A DNA stretch of 15,914 nucleotides from Eisenbergiella intestinigallinarum (lineage in GTDB: Bacteria > Bacillota > Clostridia > Lachnospirales > Lachnospiraceae), in NCBI GenBank assembly GCA_019120115.1, contig DWVS01000380.1, forward strand, positions 1 to 15,914, written 5' to 3'. The notes beneath the pieces are model-generated. The model was not told where the DNA came from. It ran no database searches and worked only from the letters and a program-made list of their open reading frames with translations. Shown piece after piece: positions 1 to 7,272 of this stretch. Numbering within the stretch: the stretch's first letter is position 1; each line of letters opens with the position of its first letter. A program made the translations under genes and the position numbers.

Positions 1-6
1 AAACAG

Positions 7-1314
7 ATGAAAATCCGATTTTACAATGCAAGAATTATGACCATGACCGATGGCTGCGCCCTGTTTTCCGGCGAGCTGTGGGTGGAAAACGACCGGATCC
101 TTTACATCGGAGACGGCAGCGATCTGGATGATTTTTATAAAAGAACGGGGAAGGACTGCATCGTCTGGGACCGGGAGATCGACTGTGAGGGGAACGTGCT
201 CATGCCGGGCTTCAAGGACGCACACACCCATTCCGCAATGGTGGCGATGCGTTCCTTTGCGGATGACATGCCTCTGCAGGAGTGGCTGAACACGAAGATT
301 TTCCCGCTGGAGGCGAAGATGACGGATCAGGATAACTATGACCTGACCCAGCTGGCCATTCTGGAATATCTGACCAGCGGTGTGACCTCCATTTTCGACA
401 TGTACCTTTCTCCGAAGGACATCGCGCAGGCCTGCGTGGATATGGGAATGCGCTGCGTGCTGGTGAGCGGACTGAATCAGTTCGGCCCGGCGCTTGAGGT
501 GATGGAGGAGCGGTATCTGAATCTGAATAAGATGCATCCGCTGATCACCTACATGATGGGCGTACATGCGGAATATACCTGCCCGAAGGAGCTTCTTGAG
601 CAGGTTTCCGGGCTGATTCACAAGTATCAGGCGCCCCTGTTCGCCCACATGTCCGAGACGAAAAAGGAAACGGACGAGTGCGTGGAGCGTTATGGATTAA
701 CGCCTCCGGCCCTCTTTGATTCCCTGGGTCTGTTCGACTTCGGCGGCGGCGGATATCACTGTGTGTATTTCACGGAAGAGGATATGGACCTGTTCGCAAA
801 GAAGGGCCTGCATGTGATCACCAATCCCGGCTCCAACACCAAGCTGGCGAGCGGCATCGCGCCCATCACCCGTTTCCTGGAAAAAGGAATCAACGTGGGG
901 ATAGGGACGGACGGCGCTTCCAGCAACAACTGTCTGGACATGTTCCGTGAGATGTTCTTAACCACCGGCCTTGCAAAGCTGCGTGATAAGGACGCTTCCG
1001 CCGTGGCGCCGGAGGAGGTTCTGAAGATGGCCACCACGAACGGAGCAAGAGCCATGGGCCTTACGGACTGTGATGTGCTGGCGGAGGGCAAGAAGGCGGA
1101 TATCATCATGATCGATCTGCATCAGCCCAATATGCAGCCGCTCAACAACATCGCGAAGAACATCGTATACAGCGGAAGCAAGATGAATGTGAAGATGACG
1201 ATGATCGACGGACAGATCCTTTATTATGAAGGAAAATATCTGTGCTGCGAGGATCCGGAAAAGCTGTACGCGAAGGCCAACGAGATCATTCAGAGGCTTG
1301 CGGCAGAAGCGTAA
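7..1314 (+). CDS. MTA/SAH deaminase-like amidohydrolase
   Basis: A 435-residue metal-dependent hydrolase of the amidohydrolase superfamily. It most resembles 5'-methylthioadenosine/S-adenosylhomocysteine deaminases (MtaD type), which convert the adenine ring of MTA or SAH to hypoxanthine with release of ammonia. Visible metal and catalytic residues are the HTH pair H73/H75, H214 and E217 in HMSETKKE, H251 in the GYHCVYF segment and D302 in GTDGASSN. The C-terminal part has the usual MATTNGARAMGL and EGKKADIIMID motifs. Length matches the family. ATG at 7 gives a typical N-terminus (MKIRFYNARIM), but only six bases precede it, so the ribosome site and any promoter are outside the window. The following gene is a purine permease with its own promoter, which fits purine or nucleoside salvage. 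The substrate is inferred: guanine deaminases and SsnA-type proteins are close relatives. The cytoplasmic location is expected because no signal peptide is seen. Confidence 0.85.
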   Translation: MKIRFYNARIMTMTDGCALFSGELWVENDRILYIGDGSDLDDFYKRTGKDCIVWDREIDCEGNVLMPGFKDAHTHSAMVAMRSFADDMPLQEWLNTKIFPLEAKMTDQDNYDLTQLAILEYLTSGVTSIFDMYLSPKDIAQACVDMGMRCVLVSGLNQFGPALEVMEERYLNLNKMHPLITYMMGVHAEYTCPKELLEQVSGLIHKYQAPLFAHMSETKKETDECVERYGLTPPALFDSLGLFDFGGGGYHCVYFTEEDMDLFAKKGLHVITNPGSNTKLASGIAPITRFLEKGINVGIGTDGASSNNCLDMFREMFLTTGLAKLRDKDASAVAPEEVLKMATTNGARAMGLTDCDVLAEGKKADIIMIDLHQPNMQPLNNIAKNIVYSGSKMNVKMTMIDGQILYYEGKYLCCEDPEKLYAKANEIIQRLAAEA

Positions 1315-1343
1315 CCCCTTCCGTTTAAAGAGGCGGAAAGAAA

Positions 1344-1356
1344 AATGTTGAACATT
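1344..1356. promoter_or_regulatory. 13-bp palindrome over the -35 box, candidate operator
   Basis: AATGTT-G-AACATT is a perfect inverted repeat around a single central base. It covers the -35 element of the permease promoter, where a bound repressor would block RNA polymerase. It does not look like the purine repressor box known from Bacillus or Lactococcus. The repressor is unknown, and a chance palindrome cannot be excluded. Confidence 0.4.
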
Positions 1357-1375
1357 GTCAAAAATCATTTATAAT
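1348..1375 (+). promoter_or_regulatory. sigma-A promoter of the NCS2 permease gene
   Basis: TTGAAC at 1348-1353 and a perfect TATAAT at 1370-1375 are separated by 16 bp. Transcription would begin near 1382, leaving about 205 nt of leader before the permease start. The promoter lies 34 bp beyond the end of the amidohydrolase gene, so the permease can be expressed independently. Confidence 0.75.
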
Positions 1376-1381
1376 AAGAAT

Positions 1382-1588
1382 GCAACTGTTAAGGCGGAGG
1401 AAAGAGAGAAGATCCTGTATGACAGGCCTCCGCAAAAGGGCCTTTCTGCTTTTGAACCATTGATTTTAGCATGACCTGTGCGCATTTACGCATACAGCTT
1501 CTGTTGCCGGAAGGAATGGAAAGAGTGCTGATTTTTGTGTGTTCATGCGGCAATGAAGCCCAGTGAAGGAAAGGGGAGTAGTTTAACC
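1382..1588 (+). promoter_or_regulatory. Structured leader of the permease mRNA, candidate cis-regulatory RNA
   Basis: This is a gene-free stretch of about 207 nt between the predicted transcription start and the permease start codon. Three stem-loops can be read. The first pairs 1394-1400 (GCGGAGG) with 1427-1433 (CCTCCGC) and encloses a second helix, CCTG 1414-1417 with CAGG 1423-1426; a purine-rich strand (1401-1413) is left unpaired on one side. The second pairs CTGT-GCG (1476-1482) with CGC-ACAG (1489-1497) with a two-base bulge. The third pairs TTGCCG (1504-1509) with CGGCAA (1548-1553). The purine riboswitch core is not present, and no convincing terminator with a U-run is seen. The function is inferred only. 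Confidence 0.4.
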
Positions 1589-2944
1589 TTGGAGAAATTT
1601 TTTAAGCTCAGGGAGAGCGGCACAACGGTCTCCACTGAGATCATGGCAGGCCTGACCACCTTTTTTACGATGGCGTATATCATCGCGGTAAACCCGAGCA
1701 TTCTGAGCCAGACCGGAATGGAGTGGGGCGCGGTATTCCTTGCGACCATCATCGCTTCCATCATCGGTACGCTGATCATGGGGCTTGTGGCGAATGTACC
1801 TTATGCGCAGGCGCCCGGCATGGGACTGAATGCGTTCTTTACTTATACGGTATGCTTTGGCCTTGGTTTCACCTGGCAGCAGGCGCTGTCCATGGTGTTC
1901 ATCTGCGGTCTGATCAACATCCTGATCACCGTGACCAAGCTGCGCAAGTACATCATTAAGGCGATTCCGAAGAGCCTGCAGAACGCCATCGGCGGCGGCA
2001 TCGGCGTGTTCGTTGCCTACATCGGCCTTCTGAACGTGGGCATCATCAGTTTCGATTCCGGCGTTCCGGCGATCGCAACCCTGAACCAGCCTGTATTCTG
2101 GCTGTTCCTGATCGGCCTGGTGCTGACCATTGTTCTTCTGGTGTGCAACGTAAAGGGCGCAATTCTGATCGGTATCGTTGTGACTGCCATCATCGGAATT
2201 CCGATGGGCGTTACCGCTACGGGTGATACGATCAGCTTTACCGAAGCCTGCGCGGCGCTTCCGACCACCTTCGGCGCGATTTTCACCGCTCAGGGTCTGC
2301 CGTCCCTGTTTACGGATATGGCAAAGCTGCCTCTGGTGCTCATTACCATTTTTGCCTTCAGCATTTCCGATACCTTTGATACCATCGGAACATTCATCGG
2401 AACCGGACGCCGTGCCGGTATCTTCAGCGAAGAGGATGAAAAGGCAATGGATACCAGCTCCGGATTCAAGTCCAAGATGGACAAGGCGCTCTTTGCGGAT
2501 GCTACGGCGACCTCCATCGGCGCGATCTTCGGAACGTCCAACACCACCACCTTCGTGGAAAGCGCTTCCGGTATCGGAGCGGGCGGACGTACCGGTCTGA
2601 CCAGCGTTGTGGTTGCAGTCTGCTTTGCAATCAGCGCGTTCCTGGCGACCTTTGTCAGCGCGATTCCCATGGCGGCTACCGCTCCGGCACTCGTTGTGGT
2701 AGGTGTGATGATGACTTCCGCATTTAAGGAAATTGACTGGGCGGACTTTTCCGAGGCGGTTCCCGCGTTCTTCGCAGGACTGTTCATGGCTCTGTGCTAC
2801 AGCATTTCCTACGGTATCGCGTTTGGATTCATTTCCTACTGCATCATCCGGATCTGCAAGAAGGAAGCAGGAAAGATTCATCCCATCATCTGGGTGGCAT
2901 CCATTCTGTTCATCCTCAACTTTGTGCTTCTGGCGGTCATTTAA
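1589..2944 (+). CDS. NCS2-family purine permease (AzgA/PbuG type)
   Basis: A polytopic membrane transporter of the nucleobase/cation symporter-2 group. The branch that includes AzgA, PbuG and PbuO imports adenine, guanine or hypoxanthine. The protein begins MEKFFKLRESGTTVSTEIMAG and then has the family hallmarks TTFFTMAYIIAVNP, AQAPGMGLNAFFTY, QNAIGGGIGVF and SDTFDTIGTFIGTG, with about 12 hydrophobic segments. The start is TTG at 1589, because AAGGGGAG lies at 1571-1578 at good spacing and the resulting N-terminus matches family members. In-frame TTG at 1535 and ATG at 1553 would add 18 or 12 residues but have no ribosome site. The result is 451 residues, normal for the family. A promoter and structured leader precede the gene and a strong hairpin terminator follows. 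The exact nucleobase cannot be read from the sequence. Confidence 0.9.
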   Translation: MEKFFKLRESGTTVSTEIMAGLTTFFTMAYIIAVNPSILSQTGMEWGAVFLATIIASIIGTLIMGLVANVPYAQAPGMGLNAFFTYTVCFGLGFTWQQALSMVFICGLINILITVTKLRKYIIKAIPKSLQNAIGGGIGVFVAYIGLLNVGIISFDSGVPAIATLNQPVFWLFLIGLVLTIVLLVCNVKGAILIGIVVTAIIGIPMGVTATGDTISFTEACAALPTTFGAIFTAQGLPSLFTDMAKLPLVLITIFAFSISDTFDTIGTFIGTGRRAGIFSEEDEKAMDTSSGFKSKMDKALFADATATSIGAIFGTSNTTTFVESASGIGAGGRTGLTSVVVAVCFAISAFLATFVSAIPMAATAPALVVVGVMMTSAFKEIDWADFSEAVPAFFAGLFMALCYSISYGIAFGFISYCIIRICKKEAGKIHPIIWVASILFILNFVLLAVI

Positions 2945-2968
2945 CCAGTCATCTTCCGGCGGCAGAAT

Positions 2969-3004
2969 ACGGGCCTCTGTATCCATCTGGGTACAGGGGC
3001 CCGT
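2969..3004 (+). terminator. Hairpin terminator after the permease gene
   Basis: ACGGGCCTCTGTA (2969-2981) pairs with TACAGGGGCCCGT (2992-3004) over 13 pairs with one G-U wobble and a 10-nt loop, 24 bp beyond the stop codon. The following tract (CTGATTT) is poor in T, so termination may be incomplete or factor-assisted. Confidence 0.65.
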
Positions 3005-3031
3005 CTGATTTCACACGGACAGAATTTGGAA

Positions 3032-3060
3032 TTGTGCCGGGCGGCGGTTCGTGGTAGAAT
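3032..3060 (+). promoter_or_regulatory. Candidate promoter for the greA-mutS-rnhA group
   Basis: TTGTGC at 3032-3037 and TAGAAT at 3055-3060 are separated by 17 bp, with a TG one base upstream of the -10 element (extended -10, TGG-TAGAAT). It lies just beyond the preceding terminator and about 95 bp before the greA start codon. Confidence 0.55.
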
Positions 3061-3155
3061 GTCCCTGCGGGCCGTTTTATGATGCGGAAATTCCAAAAGG
3101 CGAAAGGAAGAGGATTTGCGCCTGTTGCAAAACGGCACAGAAAAGAGGTAAGAAA

Positions 3156-3659
3156 ATGCATAATCAGCTGACAGAAAATGATATCAGAAGAATGCAGGAA
3201 GAGATCGAGCACAGAAAGCTGGTGGAAAGGCCCAAAGCGCTGGAAGCGGTGAAGGAAGCCCGGGCGCAGGGCGATCTGAGCGAAAATTTTGAATATTATG
3301 CGGCCAAACGGGAAAAAAACAGAAATGAAAGCAGAATCCGTTTTTTGGAGAGAATGATAAAGACGGCCGAGGTGATTTCCGATGATTCCGCAGAGGATGA
3401 AATCGGCGTGAACAATACGGTGGAGCTGTTTTTCGAGGAAGACGGCACGTCGGAGACGATGAAAATCGTGACCACCATGCGGGGAAATTCCCTGGAAGGC
3501 CTTGTGAGCACGGAATCTCCCATCGGGAAAGCGCTTCTGCACCACAAGGTGGGAGACCGGGTCTACGTGAAGGTCAACGACAGCTACGGCTACTATGTGG
3601 TGGTAAAGAAAATAGAAAAAACGGTGGACGACGGGTCGGACAGGCTGAGAAGCTTCTAG
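3156..3659 (+). CDS. greA: GreA/GreB-type transcript cleavage factor
   Basis: A 167-residue transcription elongation factor. Gre proteins insert a coiled-coil into the secondary channel of RNA polymerase and stimulate cleavage of backtracked RNA. The N-terminal helical hairpin (about residues 5-75) carries the signature GDLSENFEYYAAK, with the tip acidic residues D40 and E43 in place. The C-terminal FKBP-like domain runs from about 85 to 155 and includes ESPIGKALLHHKVGD. The ATG at 3156 is chosen because AGAGG lies at 3144-3148 and the N-terminus then matches GreA (MHNQLTENDIRRMQEE). An in-frame start at 3051 would add a cysteine-rich 35-residue extension unlike the family and would overlap the promoter. 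Many clostridia carry several Gre paralogues, so this may not be the principal GreA. Confidence 0.88.
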   Translation: MHNQLTENDIRRMQEEIEHRKLVERPKALEAVKEARAQGDLSENFEYYAAKREKNRNESRIRFLERMIKTAEVISDDSAEDEIGVNNTVELFFEEDGTSETMKIVTTMRGNSLEGLVSTESPIGKALLHHKVGDRVYVKVNDSYGYYVVVKKIEKTVDDGSDRLRSF

Positions 3660-3718
3660 CGGGGGAGATCCCCGTATGGGCAGGCAGCAGCCCGGAATCC
3701 GCGAAAGGAATCAAAACG

Positions 3719-5548
3719 ATGGAAGTTATGGCAGTATTGGCTGCCATCGCCCTGGCGGTGGCGTTTTTCTTTGTCAGAGGAGTGAGTGAGGAAAAGAGAA
3801 AAAAGAGGCGGCAGCGGGAGAAGATCCACGCCGCCTTCGGAAACGCATGGGATCGGGTTTACGAGGATGAGGAACTTTCCGGCATTCCGGGCTTTTATGA
3901 AGCGCACAGACGGGAGAATCAGATCGATGACATCACCTGGGACGATCTGGGAATGGATCAGATCTTTTTTCAGATGAACCATACCTATTCCTCGGCGGGA
4001 CAGGAGTATCTGTATTATGCGCTCAGAACGCCGGCCCTGAGCAAAGAGGAGCAGGCGCAGCTGGAAGGAATGGAGGAGAAAATTTCCTGGTTTTCTTCCC
4101 ATGAAAAGGAGCGGGAAGATCTTCAGGTCCTTTTCAGCAGTCTGGGAAGAAGCGGAAAGTATTCCATCTATGATTATCTGGGCTATCTGGACCGGCTGGG
4201 AGAACGAAACAGCACCCAGGCGGTGGTGATGGATCTGTTGCTTCTTTTTTCCATCGCCCTGATGATTATGTCCCCGCCCCTCGGAATGGTACTCTTCTTT
4301 TTCATCCTTCTCATGAACATGTTCTCTTATATGAAGCAGAAACGGGAGGTGGAGCCCTATCTGACCAGCTTTGCCTATGTGGGACGGATTCTGGACTTCG
4401 CCAGAGAACTGAAAAAGACGGAAATACCCGTATGCGCCGAAGAATGGAGGGAACTTTCCGAACTGGAGAAAAAATTCGGAAAATTCCGGCACAGCGCGGT
4501 GCTGGGCATGCGCGGCAGCACCATGGCGGGGGATCCCCTGTCCGTGCTGATGGATTATGTGAACATGATCCTGCATCTGGATCTGATCTGCTTTAATTCC
4601 ATGCTTCATGAGGTGCGCGTTCATCTTGCGGACATCGACCGGATGGTGGAGCTGATCGGAAGGACGGAATGCCTGCTCGCGGTATCCTCCTGGCGCGCGT
4701 CTCTGAAAAACGGCTGGTGCAGCCCGGTTTTTCAGGATGGAAGAGGAGAAGCGCAAAACGGGAAAAATGCGGATCCCTGCGGAAGCCTGTCGGTCGCCGG
4801 CCTGTATCACCCGCTTCTTTCAGAGCCGGTGAAAAACAGCATCCGCACGGAGCAGGGAGTGCTCGTTACCGGGTCCAACGCTTCCGGAAAATCCACCTTT
4901 TTAAAGGCGGTGGCGATAAACGCCCTTCTGGCCCAGACCGTCCACACCTGTCCGTCGGAAAGCTATCGGGGCGGCCTGTACCGGATTTTTACCTCCATGG
5001 CATTACGGGATAATCTGGAGAGCGGAGAAAGCTATTATATTGTGGAAATTAAGGCGCTGAAGCGGATACTGGACGCGGTGCATGCGGATCCTTCGCCGGT
5101 CCTCTGCTTCGTGGACGAGGTTCTGCGCGGAACCAATACGGTGGAGCGGATCGCGGCTTCCACCCAGGTTTTAAAGAGCCTGCACCGCCCGGGCGTCCTC
5201 TGCTTTGCGGCAACCCACGACATTGAACTGACCAGGCTCCTTGAGACGGCGTATGACAACTACCATTTTGAGGAACAGGTGGAAGGAGACGATATCCGCT
5301 TCAATTATCAGCTCATGCCCGGCCGCGCCGGTACCAGAAATGCCATCCGCCTGCTCGGCATTATCGGCTATGACGAAGACATCATCCGCGAAGCCGACCG
5401 GATGGCGGAGGAATTTTTGCGGACAGGAGAATGGAGAGACAGAATCAGGAGGTGCACGGGTGAAGGTGACGATTTATACGGACGGGGCTGCCAGGGGAAA
5501 TCCGGAAGGGCCGGGCGGCTACGGGACGATTCTGCATTACGTGGATAG
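3719..5548 (+). CDS. Membrane-anchored MutS-like ATPase
   Basis: A 609-residue protein with the MutS-type ATPase domain but without the N-terminal mismatch-recognition domain of true MutS. The ATPase part is clear: Walker A GSNASGKST at 385-393, a segment NLESGESYYIVEIKALK resembling the MutS signature loop, Walker B FVDEVLRGTNT with D466/E467, and the ATHDIEL switch near 500. The N-terminus has a membrane segment at about 4-22 followed by a very basic stretch (KRKKRRQREK). Two further hydrophobic segments lie near 172-206. Such MutS-related membrane proteins are common in Firmicutes, and their role is not established. ATG at 3719 follows AAAGGA at 3704-3709. The last 30 or so residues, from 5460 onward, overlap the whole start of rnhA and look low in conservation, so the native stop may have been lost by a small frameshift. 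A role in classical mismatch repair is unlikely. Confidence 0.8.
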   Translation: MEVMAVLAAIALAVAFFFVRGVSEEKRKKRRQREKIHAAFGNAWDRVYEDEELSGIPGFYEAHRRENQIDDITWDDLGMDQIFFQMNHTYSSAGQEYLYYALRTPALSKEEQAQLEGMEEKISWFSSHEKEREDLQVLFSSLGRSGKYSIYDYLGYLDRLGERNSTQAVVMDLLLLFSIALMIMSPPLGMVLFFFILLMNMFSYMKQKREVEPYLTSFAYVGRILDFARELKKTEIPVCAEEWRELSELEKKFGKFRHSAVLGMRGSTMAGDPLSVLMDYVNMILHLDLICFNSMLHEVRVHLADIDRMVELIGRTECLLAVSSWRASLKNGWCSPVFQDGRGEAQNGKNADPCGSLSVAGLYHPLLSEPVKNSIRTEQGVLVTGSNASGKSTFLKAVAINALLAQTVHTCPSESYRGGLYRIFTSMALRDNLESGESYYIVEIKALKRILDAVHADPSPVLCFVDEVLRGTNTVERIAASTQVLKSLHRPGVLCFAATHDIELTRLLETAYDNYHFEEQVEGDDIRFNYQLMPGRAGTRNAIRLLGIIGYDEDIIREADRMAEEFLRTGEWRDRIRRCTGEGDDLYGRGCQGKSGRAGRLRDDSALRG

Positions 5549-5930
5549 AAACGGAAAGCTTCATGAGAGGGAGCTTTCCGGAGGATACATAAGGACGACG
5601 AACAACCGGATGGAGCTGATGGCGGTGATCGCCGGGCTGGAGGCGCTGAAGCGTCCCTGCGAGGTGCAGATCGTTTCAGACTCCAAATATGTGACGGATG
5701 CCTTTAATAAGCACTGGATTGACGGCTGGCTGAAAAAGGGCTGGAGGGGAGCCTCAGGCCCGGTCAAAAACGTGGATCTGTGGAAGCGTCTGCTGGAGGC
5801 GGCGAGGCCGCATCAGCTCACCTTCACCTGGGTGAAGGGGCATGACGGGCATCCGGAAAACGAACGCTGCGACCAGCTCGCCACGTCTGCGGCGGACGGG
5901 GATGAGCTTCTGCCGGATCCCGGCGTATGA
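5460..5930 (+). CDS. rnhA: Ribonuclease HI
   Basis: A 156-residue RNase HI that cleaves the RNA strand of RNA-DNA hybrids and so removes primers and R-loops. All four catalytic acids are visible: D8 (IYTDGAARGNP), E52 (NNRMELMA), D74 (VSDSKYV) and D138 (RCDQLA), plus the conserved histidine loop around H128 (KGHDGHPENERC). The basic segment GWLKKGWRG resembles the handle region of the Escherichia coli enzyme. The start is GTG at 5460, directly preceded by a perfect AGGAGGTG (5447-5454), giving MKVTIYTDG at the expected position. The gene begins inside the end of the MutS-like gene and overlaps it by 89 bp, indicating translational coupling and one operon. Length is standard. Confidence 0.93.
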   Translation: MKVTIYTDGAARGNPEGPGGYGTILHYVDRNGKLHERELSGGYIRTTNNRMELMAVIAGLEALKRPCEVQIVSDSKYVTDAFNKHWIDGWLKKGWRGASGPVKNVDLWKRLLEAARPHQLTFTWVKGHDGHPENERCDQLATSAADGDELLPDPGV

Positions 5931-5968
5931 GGCGGTTTAATTTAAGAAGCGGAAGGAAAGAAAAAGAG

Positions 5969-5991
5969 GGAACGAAGCTTCACTTCGCTCC
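5969..5991 (+). other. Hairpin in the rnhA-aminotransferase gap
   Basis: GGAACGAAG (5969-5977) pairs with CTTCGCTCC (5983-5991) with one A-C mismatch and a CTTCA loop. It ends just before the aminotransferase ribosome site (GGAG 5997-6000). No T-run follows, so it is not a standard terminator. It could stabilise a processed mRNA end or modulate translation. The 76-bp gap holds nothing else I recognise. Confidence 0.35.
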
Positions 5992-6006
5992 GGAATGGAG
6001 ATTACG

Positions 6007-7173
6007 ATGGAACTGCAATTTGCAACAAGAATGAAGGATTATGAGGAAGGAATTTTTCAGGTTCTGAACGAGAAGAAGGAAGCGCTCCTGGCACAGGGGC
6101 GGAAGGTGTACAATCTGTCCGTGGGTACGCCGGATTTTCCTCCCGCTCAGGAAGTGATGGATGCGGTGGTAAAGGCCGCACAGGATCCGGAAAACTACAA
6201 GTATTCCCTGAAAGATCTGCCGGCGCTTACAGACGCTGTGATCGGGCGTTACAGGAGGCGCTACGGGGTGGAGCTCATGCCGGATGAGATCATGTCGGTC
6301 TACGGCTCTCAGGAGGGAATTACCCATGTGGGCTTCACCCTCTGTGATAAGGGGGATGTGGTGCTGGTGCCAGATCCCGGTTATCCTATTTTCGGAATCG
6401 GCCCCTCCCTTGCGGGCGCGGTTCTGGAAACCTATCCTCTGACGGAAGAGAACGGCTATGTGCCGGATCTGGAGGCGCTTTCCAAAGCGGCGGACCGGGC
6501 GAAGTTCATGATTGTTTCCTATCCCATGAATCCGATCTGCAAATGCGCGCCGGAGGGATTCTATGAGAGGCTGGTGCGGTGGGCGGCAGAGCACAATCTG
6601 GTGCTCATCCATGACAACGCCTATTCGGATATCATTTTCGACGGAAGGCGGGGAGGCTCCATTCTGGCGGTACCCGGTGCGAAAGAGGTCTGCGTGGAAT
6701 TTTTCTCCCTGTCCAAGACCTATAACTATACCGGGGCGCGGATGAGCTTTCTGGTGGGGAACCGGGAAATCATCGCCGGCTTCAAAAAACTCCGCTCCCA
6801 GATCGATTACGGAACCTTCCTTCCGGTGCAGTACGGCGCCATTGCCGCGCTGAACGGACCGGAGGAGCCCATCCTCAGACAGTGTGAGGAATACCAGAGA
6901 AGAAGGGACGCCCTCTGCGGCGGACTTCGCGCCGCAGGCTGGAATGTGCCGGACAGCGAGGGAACCATGTTCGCCTGGGCGCGCATTCCGGAGGGCTTTA
7001 CGGACGACGTGGATTTTGTCATGAAGCTCATGGAGGCCACAGGCGTTCTCTGCACGCCGGGAAGCAGCTTTGGAACGCTGGGAAAGGGCCATGTCCGTTT
7101 CGCCCTCACCCTTCCGGTGCCGGTGATCGGGGAGGCTGTGGAGGCCGTAAGGAAAAGCGGCATCCTTTTCTGA
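6007..7173 (+). CDS. PLP-dependent class I/II aminotransferase
   Basis: A 388-residue fold-type I aminotransferase in the aspartate/LL-diaminopimelate aminotransferase neighbourhood. It transfers an amino group between an amino acid and a 2-oxoacid. The Schiff-base lysine is K237 in FSLSKTYNYTGARM. Also visible are the N-terminal SVGTPDFPP, the aspartate in HDNAYSDI that would contact the pyridine nitrogen, and the substrate carboxylate arginine R364 in GHVRFAL. The usual NNPTG segment is replaced by MNPICKCAP, which marks a subgroup. ATG at 6007 is chosen because GGAG lies at 5997-6000. The in-frame ATG at 5995 has no usable ribosome site and would add only four residues. The gene stands alone, with a small perfect hairpin (AATTCCTT/AAGGAATT, 7173-7193) at its end. 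The substrate cannot be assigned; a diaminopimelate, aspartate or aromatic role would all be possible. Confidence 0.85.
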   Translation: MELQFATRMKDYEEGIFQVLNEKKEALLAQGRKVYNLSVGTPDFPPAQEVMDAVVKAAQDPENYKYSLKDLPALTDAVIGRYRRRYGVELMPDEIMSVYGSQEGITHVGFTLCDKGDVVLVPDPGYPIFGIGPSLAGAVLETYPLTEENGYVPDLEALSKAADRAKFMIVSYPMNPICKCAPEGFYERLVRWAAEHNLVLIHDNAYSDIIFDGRRGGSILAVPGAKEVCVEFFSLSKTYNYTGARMSFLVGNREIIAGFKKLRSQIDYGTFLPVQYGAIAALNGPEEPILRQCEEYQRRRDALCGGLRAAGWNVPDSEGTMFAWARIPEGFTDDVDFVMKLMEATGVLCTPGSSFGTLGKGHVRFALTLPVPVIGEAVEAVRKSGILF

Positions 7174-7191
7174 ATTCCTTCAGGAAAGGAA

Positions 7192-7220
7192 TTGACAGGA
7201 GGCTCTTTTTTGGGTATACT
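7192..7220 (+). promoter_or_regulatory. Consensus sigma-A promoter of the nrdDG-dut unit
   Basis: A perfect TTGACA at 7192-7197 and TATACT at 7215-7220 are spaced by 17 bp, one of the best promoters in the window. Transcription should start near 7227. The -35 box overlaps the last two bases of the small hairpin that ends the aminotransferase gene. Confidence 0.85.
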
Positions 7221-7241
7221 GACATACGACAAGCAAACCGA

Positions 7242-7257
7242 TACCAGATATTGTGGA
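7242..7257 (+). promoter_or_regulatory. NrdR-like box 1
   Basis: TACCAGATATTGTGGA has the ATAT-centred form of NrdR boxes and lies about 15 bp beyond the predicted transcription start. It matches the second box at 12 of 16 positions, and the two are exactly 31 bp apart, the spacing of about three helical turns known for NrdR pairs. NrdR is the ATP/dATP-sensing repressor of ribonucleotide reductase genes. No nrdR gene is in this window. Confidence 0.65.
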
Positions 7258-7272
7258 AACATATCTGTGAGA

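Noticed and set aside
1516..1566. A 16-codon leader reading frame (MERVLIFV...) before the permease
   Set aside because: The nearest purine-rich site (GGAAGG 1509-1514) is only one base from the ATG, and nothing in the peptide suggests attenuation.
1535..1588. Upstream starts (TTG 1535, ATG 1553) for the NCS2 permease
   Set aside because: No ribosome binding site precedes them, whereas AAGGGGAG is well placed for TTG 1589, which also gives the family N-terminus.
1382..1588. Purine riboswitch upstream of the permease
   Set aside because: The conserved core loops and flanking pairing of the purine riboswitch are not found in the leader.
1583..2986. A 467-codon minus-strand frame opposite the purine permease
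   Set aside because: Composition is rich in H, D, R, G and Q repeats typical of a shadow of a GC-rich membrane protein; no motif supports it.
3660..3674. CGGGG-GAGAT-CCCCG hairpin after greA as a terminator
   Set aside because: Only five pairs and no T-run; the downstream gene is closely spaced, so an operon is more likely.
3656..7092. Large minus-strand frames opposite the MutS-like gene (3656-4810) and the aminotransferase (5980-7092)
   Set aside because: Both oppose well-supported genes and show no domains or ribosome sites.
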